14,547 bases of DNA from contig JBBQPM010000176.1 of NCBI GenBank assembly GCA_038217425.1, positions 1 to 14,547 of the forward strand, given 5' to 3'. The stretch's first letter is position 1. Every line of letters begins with the position of its first letter. The notes below the pieces were generated by a model. The model ran no database searches. It was not told where the DNA came from and saw nothing but the letters and a program-made list of their open reading frames with translations. The stretch comes from JAIEPT01 sp038217425 (GTDB lineage Bacteria; Planctomycetota; Planctomycetia; Gemmatales; Gemmataceae). Both the position numbers and the translations under genes were made by a program. Positions 6,152 through 11,554 of this stretch are shown piece after piece.

Positions 6152-6733
6152 TTAAGTAGACGGAGCTGGAGCGGGCGCCTTGGGTGCGGGAGCGGGTTTC
6201 GGCGGGGGGGGCGGATCCGGCGGCTTGGTCCAGACCGGGTCAATCACCAGCTTCGAAGCGGCGACCGCCGTCGGGTTGAGCGTCGATTGCCCCCAGGCGA
6301 TTTCCTCGGGGAGCTTGGCGAAATCGACGATGCAGCCGTCTCGGCTGTAACTGGAGATGTCGTGGTTGGAGCCCATGAAGATGCAATCGACCGGGCAGGG
6401 ATCGACGCACAGGGCGCAGAACATGCACTTGGAATAGTCGATCTTGAAGCCGTTGACGCGGAAACCTTTGCCGACGGGATTCTTGATCTTTTCGATGTAA
6501 ATGCAATCCACGGGGCAGGCCTTGGCGCACTTGTCGCAGCCGATGCAGGTGGTGAGGTCGAAGCGATGGAAGCCGCGGTAGCGCGGTTTGACGGCGACGG
6601 GGAGTTCCGGATACTCGAAGTGCTGGGTGAAGGCTTTGCGCTGGTAGGTCTGCAGGAAGTACCAGATGGTAATCCACAATCCTTCGCCGACGGTTTTGAC
6701 GGCGACGACGACGTTTCGGAGCCACTGACGCAT
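6152..6733 (-). CDS. nuoI: NADH-quinone oxidoreductase subunit I (2x 4Fe-4S ferredoxin-type)
   Basis: Start placed at ATG 6733 (MRQWLRNVVVAVKTVGEGLW), 193 residues, with AAGG 8 nt upstream; the open frame extends to 6832 but that extension is not family-like. NuoI relays electrons through clusters N6a and N6b to N2. The first motif is CIGCDKCAKACP (Cys63, 66, 69, 73) and the second CMFCALCVDPCP (Cys103, 106, 109, 113), with additional Cys77 and Cys117 in the two PVDC segments. The amphipathic N-terminus fits the membrane-surface helix of the family. The last 25 residues are a Pro/Ala/Lys tail (PPDPPPPPKPAPAPKAPAPA) of low complexity. This is the first gene of the visible nuo operon, ahead of nuoA, which differs from the common A-to-N order. 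Confidence 0.95.
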   Translation of the reverse strand: MRQWLRNVVVAVKTVGEGLWITIWYFLQTYQRKAFTQHFEYPELPVAVKPRYRGFHRFDLTTCIGCDKCAKACPVDCIYIEKIKNPVGKGFRVNGFKIDYSKCMFCALCVDPCPVDCIFMGSNHDISSYSRDGCIVDFAKLPEEIAWGQSTLNPTAVAASKLVIDPVWTKPPDPPPPPKPAPAPKAPAPAPST

Positions 6734-6775
6734 GGGCCACCTTGCTAGAAGAGAACCGTAGCACCCAACCCTGTG

Positions 6776-6802
6776 ATTATAGGAAACGCCGAGAGGTCGG
6801 CG
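6776..6802 (-). promoter_or_regulatory. Candidate promoter of the nuoI operon with an upstream palindrome
   Basis: Minus strand: a perfect TATAAT (-10 like) at 6781-6776 would start transcription about 35 nt before the nuoI ATG. No good -35 box is seen at 16-18 nt. That position is instead taken by the palindrome CGCCGA-4 nt-TCGGCG (6787-6802), which could be an operator. It is the best promoter candidate before nuoI, but it is unproven. Confidence 0.35.
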
Positions 6803-6837
6803 AGTCGCTCCCCGCCTGGCTGCAAGATTCAAATCGG

Positions 6838-6940
6838 GCCGCAGAGGTCACAGAGAGCACGGAGAAAAAAATGCGAACGCTCAGAATCATGTGATTTGGC
6901 CCCTGTTTCACTTCTCCGTGTTCTCTGTGACCGCTGTGGC
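6838..6940. repeat. Long inverted repeat between LRR gene and nuo operon
   Basis: Arms of 29 bp (6838-6866 and 6912-6940) pair at 26 of 29 positions, around a 45-nt spacer. The core GGTCACAGAGA-CACGGAGAA is the kind of sequence I associate with dispersed palindromic repeats in environmental bacterial genomes. The element lies just after the LRR stop and ahead of the nuoI promoter region. Either strand could form a long hairpin, so a terminator or REP-like role is possible. Nothing coding was seen in 6734-6964. Confidence 0.75.
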
Positions 6941-6964
6941 ATGAACGAATTTGCCGTGTCGAAA

Positions 6965-8206
6965 CTAATACTCGAGCTTGCAGTTGGGCAGCGACTCGCG
7001 CAGATGTCGGAGACTGAAATCGGTGACGCTGGCGCCCCAGAAACGCAAGGTCTGCAGGCCTTTATTCTCGGCCAGCACCAGCAAGCCGATGTCGCCGAGC
7101 GGCTCGCCCGTGGCGCGGATCGAGAGCCATTTCAGGTTTTTCAGCCGGCTCAGATGGCGGAGTCCGGCTGAGGTGAGCTTGGCGCCGTCGAGGTTTAGCT
7201 TTTCCAGCGATTCGAGGGCGGCCAGTTCTTTCATGTTGGCGTCATTGATTGAGGTGTTGGACAGGTCGAGATCGCGCAGGGTCTTGAGATTCTGCAGCAC
7301 TTTGAGCTGCGATCCGTCGACGGGAGACGTGCTCAGGCGGAGCGACTCGAGGTTTTTGAACGTGGCCAATTCGCGGAAAGCGTCGTCGGAAATGCCGGTC
7401 TGGGCGAGGTCGAGCGCTTCGAGGTTGACGTTGTGCCGAAAGAAACGCAGACGCTGGTCGGTTACGGGAGTCAGGCGCAGGTCGAGATGGCGCAGGTTCG
7501 TCATGCCGGCGAGGGTTTTGTAGCCGTCGTCGGAAATGGGGCAGCGCACCAGGATGAGCTTCGTGAGTCGCTTGAAGTCGCCCAGACCGACGCCCGTGAC
7601 CGATCCGTAGGTGAGCGTGAGCGAGTTGAGGTTCGGCAAGGATTTGAGCGCCGCGAGGCCGGCGTCGTCCACCGGGTTATGACTGAGGTTGAGCGTTTCG
7701 AGCCGATCGAGCGTTGCGAGGGCATTGACGTCGCTGAGACCGCACGCCGTCAGGTTCAGATGCTTGAGGCTTCGCAACGCGCCGAGTTGCTTCAGGCCTT
7801 CGCCAGTGACCCTCGTGCCAGCCAACGTGAGCGTTTCGAGGCGCGACAGGGCGACGAGTTCCTTGAGCCCGGCATCGGTGAATTTACCGTAGTCCAGAGT
7901 GAGCGTTCGCAGGTTCGTCAGGTCTTTGATTTTTTGTAGATGTTCGTTTTGGGAGCGTCGACTCATCATGAGCGTGTGCAAGTGCGGCAATTTCTGGAGG
8001 GCCTGGAATTCCTGAGGCGGGGGGGACGACTTCCAGACTTTCGAGAAATCGACCGTGACGACGGGATTGCCCGTGATGGCGGAATCGCGAATCACCCGGC
8101 CGCCCGATTTGTCGACGGCGTTCACTACGGAGTCTTCGGATTCGTCGGCTCGCGCCGCGAGGCCCAGTGTCAGCAGTGTCAAGAGAGCCCAGGATCTCGT
8201 TTTCAT
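6965..8206 (-). CDS. Secreted leucine-rich-repeat protein
   Basis: 413 residues. An N-terminal signal peptide is clear: MKTRS, then WALLTLLTLGL and AARA as a likely cleavage site near residue 20. From about residue 70 to the end there are roughly 14 repeats of about 24 residues with the pattern LxxLxxLxLxxTxVxDxGLxxL, for example LTNLRTLTLDYGKFTDAGLK and LESLEKLNLDGAKLTSAGLR, closing with LRHLRESLPNCKLEY. This matches ribonuclease-inhibitor-like LRR proteins that are abundant in planctomycetes. No enzymatic domain or membrane anchor follows. Start ATG 8206 has GGAG 7 nt upstream and lies 51 nt after the stop of the PSD1-type gene, so the two are probably co-transcribed. A ligand or partner-binding role outside the cytoplasm is inferred. 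Confidence 0.9.
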   Translation of the reverse strand: MKTRSWALLTLLTLGLAARADESEDSVVNAVDKSGGRVIRDSAITGNPVVTVDFSKVWKSSPPPQEFQALQKLPHLHTLMMSRRSQNEHLQKIKDLTNLRTLTLDYGKFTDAGLKELVALSRLETLTLAGTRVTGEGLKQLGALRSLKHLNLTACGLSDVNALATLDRLETLNLSHNPVDDAGLAALKSLPNLNSLTLTYGSVTGVGLGDFKRLTKLILVRCPISDDGYKTLAGMTNLRHLDLRLTPVTDQRLRFFRHNVNLEALDLAQTGISDDAFRELATFKNLESLRLSTSPVDGSQLKVLQNLKTLRDLDLSNTSINDANMKELAALESLEKLNLDGAKLTSAGLRHLSRLKNLKWLSIRATGEPLGDIGLLVLAENKGLQTLRFWGASVTDFSLRHLRESLPNCKLEY

Positions 8207-8257
8207 GGATTCACTCCGGAGATGGGGGTATGAATCATGGTATCATCTACCTCGCAC

Positions 8258-11191
8258 TCAGTCGACGTACATGAACTCGTTCGTATTGAGCAGCGCCCGG
8301 CATAACACTGCCAGGCTCACGTGCTGGGCGACGGAGATTTCCTCGGGCCGCGGCGCTCGGCCCAGGGTCAGTTGATAGACCCGCTCGATCTGGGCGGCGC
8401 GCGACGGGCCCGCATCCTTCGCCACACGCTCCGCCAAAGCGTCGGTCATCGCCAGCATGAATTGGCTGTTGAGCAGCGACAGCGCCTGCAACGGCGTCGT
8501 CGTTACCGCGCGCCGCGGCGTCACCGTCGACGGGTCCGGACAGTCGAGCGTGTCCAAAAGCGGATTGCGCCCGCCGCGAACCCAGGTCCGGTAGATGCTG
8601 CGGCGCATCGCGTCGGGCTCGAGCGTCTCCTTGGCGACGTAGAAATGCGTGGCGCCGCGGATGGTGAACGTGAAGTCGTGAAACCCCGGCCCGCCGGCCT
8701 CGAGTTTCAACTTCCCCGCGACGGCGAGGACGGCGTCGCGCGTCGCTTCCGCCTCCAGACGCATCGGACTCTTGCGCCACAGAAGGCGATTGCCCGCGTC
8801 GAGCTTGGCAGCGTCTGGCCTGAATCCCGACTGTTGCCGATAGGTCGCGGACGTGACCATGAGTCGATGCAGATGCTTCATGCTCCAGCCGGATTGGCGA
8901 AACTCGTCGGCCAGCCAGTCCAGCAGTTCGGGATGCGAAGGCCGACCGCCGCTGAAGCCGAAGTCGCTGGGCGTGTCGACGAGGCCCACGCCGAAGTGAT
9001 GGTGCCAGAGGCGGTTGACCATCACCCGGCCCAGCAGCGGATTGCCGGGGGACGCGATCCAGCGCGCGAGTTCCAGGCGGCGCTGGAGGTCGTCGGCCTG
9101 GGACGGCTTGCTCTCTTTTTGGCCGGTGATGGCCTGGACTCCCGCGGGCCCGATCTCGGCGCCCTTGCGCGTCGTCTCGCCGCGTAGCAAGACGTGCGTC
9201 GCTTCCGGCGCCGTCGAACGGACCGCGTACGCCTTGGGCCGAACGTTCTCCGCGAGCGTCTTCCGCAGATCGGCCGCTTGCTCGAGCTTGCGCTGCCGCG
9301 CCGCCTTGGCTTCCGGCGTGAGCCTGGCGACGAGGGCGTTCTCGGAAACGAAGCCGCTGGCATCGCCGGAGATCGCCGCGGCTTCCTCGGCGGACAGGGG
9401 TCTGTCGTAAACTTCCGCCTGCAAGATTCGGCCCAGCAGATGGCGATTGCTGCCAATGGGCGAGTGCCGCAGGCCGAACAGCAGCTGCGACTGCTCGGCG
9501 AGGAACGACGTCGGCCCGGAGGACTTGATCGCGTTGCCGTAAGACTTGCCGTTGCGGTAGGCGAGGATCGTGCCGTCGTCGCGGTAGACGTAGACGAGAT
9601 GGATCGGCTGGGTTTCAGTCTCGGCGGGGCCGGCGAACGGCGTGCTGCGCGCGAAGTTCTCGCTGCCGGCAAGCCATCGGCCCGGCTCGCGCTCGCCGAA
9701 GACGACGGCGTCGAACTGCGTGCCGTCGAGCCGCTGCAGCGATAGCGCCGCGCCGCCGCGTTGTTTCAAGTTGGCGAGCTGTACGCGGACGGCGAAGGTG
9801 CGGGCGGCGAGCGTCGTCTTCAGCTTCGCCGTCATCGCGTACCCGGTCGTGCCCGTGAGAACCAGGCCCTCGGCATTCTGCTGAGCGTCTCCCTTGAGGG
9901 CGGCGTGGAGCGTGCCGATTTCGTCGTTCATGCTCTTGGTGAAATCCCAGCGTGCCATGGGCCTGGGAAGATCGCCGACGCTGCCGTTCTGGCGCTGGGC
10001 GAGTATCGCAGCACGGACCGGAGCTTCGATCCGTTCAATCTCTTTCAAAATGTCGCCGAGTTGCTTCAGCTTCTGGGAGCGGCGAGTCTCGAGGTCGGCG
10101 TCCTTCCATTCGCGTTCGCCGTGCTGCACGCCGGCGAGGGCGGCAGCGAGCCGGTAGTAATCGGTCTGGCGGATCGGGTCGAACTTATGATCGTGGCAGC
10201 GGGCGCAGTGGATGGTGAGGCCGAGGAAGGTCTGACCGACGGCGCCGATCATGTCCTCGAGTTCGTCTTGCCGGACGATGGCGCGCTGTGCGGCGCTCTG
10301 CTGTTTTTGGCCCACGGTGTCGAATCCGCCGGCGACGAGGAAGCCGGTGGGGATGACGCCGCGCGGTTCGCCAGGGTAGCGCGCGTCTCCGGCGAGCTGC
10401 ATCGTGACGAACTCGTCGTACGGCATGTCGCGGTTGAGCGCCTGGATGACCCAGTCGCGGTAGTGCCAGGCGTTCTTGCGGAGTTCGTCGAACTCAAAGC
10501 CATGGCTCTCGCCGAAGCGAACGACGTCGAGCCAGTGCCGCGCCCAGCGTTCGCCGTAGGCGGGGGATGCGAGCAGGCGGTCGACGAGCCGTTCGTACGC
10601 ATCGGGCCGGGCGTCGTTCAGGAATGTTTCCGTTTCTTCCGGCGTGGGCGGCAGACCGACGAGATCGAACTTCACGCGCCGCAGCAACGTGCGACGCTCC
10701 GCGGCGGCCGACGGCGCGAGTCCGTGACTCTCGAGCTTGACGAGGATGAAGCGGTCGATCGGATTGAGGGCCCAGGTCGAGTTCTTGACCTTCGGCGACG
10801 GCGGACGCTGCACGGGCCGCAGCGACCACCAGTCGCTGCCGGCGCGGACGTCGGTGGTGTGTTCGAGCAGATCGAGTGGCCCTTTGCCCCATTTCGCGCC
10901 GGCTTTAATCCAGGCCTTGAGCACGTCCTTCTCCGCCTTGGCGAGCGGCTTCTTGGGGGGCATCTCGTCGTCGGCGACGCGTAGCCAGAGGGCGCTATCG
11001 TCGGGGTGGCCCGCTTCGATCGCCCTGGCCGCCCCTTTCGGATTCGAGAGGTCGAGCTTTCCTTTCGGCTCGAGTCCACTGTGGCAATCGAGGCAGCGGC
11101 GCAGGAGGATCGGAGCCACGTCGCGCTCGAAGTCCTGCGCGGCGAGCGCCGAGCACGTGAACCAGACGAGAAGGAGAGGACGATGGCACAT
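8258..11191 (-). CDS. Planctomycete cytochrome C / DUF1549 / LamG / DUF1553 (PSD1) protein
   Basis: Start chosen at ATG 11191 (MCHRPLLLVWFTCSALAAQ, a short signal peptide), 977 residues; the frame is open to 11353, but that part translates a palindromic repeat. Order of domains: PSCyt1 haem-binding domain (about 20-100) with CLDCH (33-37) and a following DDEMPPKKPL that may give the distal Met; DUF1549/PSCyt2 (about 142-360) with NPIDRFIL, LPPTPEE, SPAYGERWARHWLDVVRFGE and a second CxxCH, CARCH (329-333), before DHKFDPIRQTDYY; a LamG/concanavalin-like insert (about 410-600); DUF1553 (about 705-945) with NPLLGRVMVNRLWHHHFGVG, SDFGFSGGRPSHPELLDWLA and TPLQALSLLNSQFM. The family is typical of planctomycetes, periplasmic or surface, and often linked to polysaccharide or sulfate-ester use, but its chemistry is unproven. 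The usual DUF1501 partner is not downstream; an LRR gene is. Confidence 0.95.
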   Translation of the reverse strand: MCHRPLLLVWFTCSALAAQDFERDVAPILLRRCLDCHSGLEPKGKLDLSNPKGAARAIEAGHPDDSALWLRVADDEMPPKKPLAKAEKDVLKAWIKAGAKWGKGPLDLLEHTTDVRAGSDWWSLRPVQRPPSPKVKNSTWALNPIDRFILVKLESHGLAPSAAAERRTLLRRVKFDLVGLPPTPEETETFLNDARPDAYERLVDRLLASPAYGERWARHWLDVVRFGESHGFEFDELRKNAWHYRDWVIQALNRDMPYDEFVTMQLAGDARYPGEPRGVIPTGFLVAGGFDTVGQKQQSAAQRAIVRQDELEDMIGAVGQTFLGLTIHCARCHDHKFDPIRQTDYYRLAAALAGVQHGEREWKDADLETRRSQKLKQLGDILKEIERIEAPVRAAILAQRQNGSVGDLPRPMARWDFTKSMNDEIGTLHAALKGDAQQNAEGLVLTGTTGYAMTAKLKTTLAARTFAVRVQLANLKQRGGAALSLQRLDGTQFDAVVFGEREPGRWLAGSENFARSTPFAGPAETETQPIHLVYVYRDDGTILAYRNGKSYGNAIKSSGPTSFLAEQSQLLFGLRHSPIGSNRHLLGRILQAEVYDRPLSAEEAAAISGDASGFVSENALVARLTPEAKAARQRKLEQAADLRKTLAENVRPKAYAVRSTAPEATHVLLRGETTRKGAEIGPAGVQAITGQKESKPSQADDLQRRLELARWIASPGNPLLGRVMVNRLWHHHFGVGLVDTPSDFGFSGGRPSHPELLDWLADEFRQSGWSMKHLHRLMVTSATYRQQSGFRPDAAKLDAGNRLLWRKSPMRLEAEATRDAVLAVAGKLKLEAGGPGFHDFTFTIRGATHFYVAKETLEPDAMRRSIYRTWVRGGRNPLLDTLDCPDPSTVTPRRAVTTTPLQALSLLNSQFMLAMTDALAERVAKDAGPSRAAQIERVYQLTLGRAPRPEEISVAQHVSLAVLCRALLNTNEFMYVD

Positions 11192-11248
11192 CGAGAATAT
11201 TCCTGGAAAATCGCGGCCGCGTGACCGAACGGGGCCCGAGATTCGGAT

Positions 11249-11279
11249 AATATACTCCACGGGGTGAAGAATGATGCAA
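11249..11279 (-). promoter_or_regulatory. Weak candidate promoter for the PSD1-type gene
   Basis: Minus strand TTGCAT (11279-11274) and TATATT (11254-11249) are separated by 19 nt, longer than the optimum. Transcription would begin about 50 nt before ATG 11191. The -35 like box touches the left edge of the compound palindrome. Support is only this sequence match. Confidence 0.22.
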
Positions 11280-11513
11280 GCCCAGTGGGTGACGTACTCC
11301 GAGGGTGCGCCAATGGATTCTGGCGAGCCAGGTCGCGTAAGCGCCTGGAGCACAGCATCCCGTGCGGTTACTCCAGGCGCGTACGCGACCTGGCTCGCCG
11401 ATTATGCCGGGCCGTGTGCCGGAAACCATTGGCGCGCCCTACTCCGAACCTCTGGGTTACACGCCTGCGACCGCTGGATCCCAAGGGTTCGGAGTACCTC
11501 ACCCGTTGGGCTT
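11278..11513. repeat. Compound nested inverted repeat in the divergent intergenic region
   Basis: Three nested stems and one side hairpin fill 236 bp. Outer: 11278-11302 with 11489-11513, 22 of 25 paired. Middle: 11303-11316 with 11426-11439, 13 of 14. Inner: 11322-11350 with 11371-11399, 28 of 29, around a 20-nt loop. Side hairpin: TACTCCGAACC (11440-11450) with its exact complement at 11486-11496, which competes with the outer stem. Three of the four outer and middle mismatches are G-T, so they would still pair in RNA. Reading frames through it on both strands are not protein-like. It could be a MITE-like or REP-like element, or a structured RNA; I cannot tell which from one copy. Confidence 0.8.
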
Positions 11514-11554
11514 TTCTTGCCTGCATGATAACGAAGTCCGTCCGAGGATGCGAT

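Noticed and set aside
6734..6832. 33-residue extension of NuoI upstream of ATG 6733
   Set aside because: It is not similar to NuoI, would cross the TATAAT box, and the 6733 start has a Shine-Dalgarno sequence and begins with family-like sequence.
8321..9187. 288-residue plus-strand open frame opposite the DUF1553 domain
   Set aside because: Antisense shadow of a strongly conserved domain, with no start context or motif.
9761..10984. 407-residue plus-strand open frame opposite the PSD1-type gene
   Set aside because: Antisense of conserved DUF1549 and LamG coding sequence; its composition (Gly/Ala/Val/Glu) mirrors the codons on the other strand.
11192..11353. 54-residue N-terminal extension of the PSD1-type protein
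   Set aside because: It would translate through the palindromic element and place the signal peptide internally. ATG 11191 begins a proper signal peptide.
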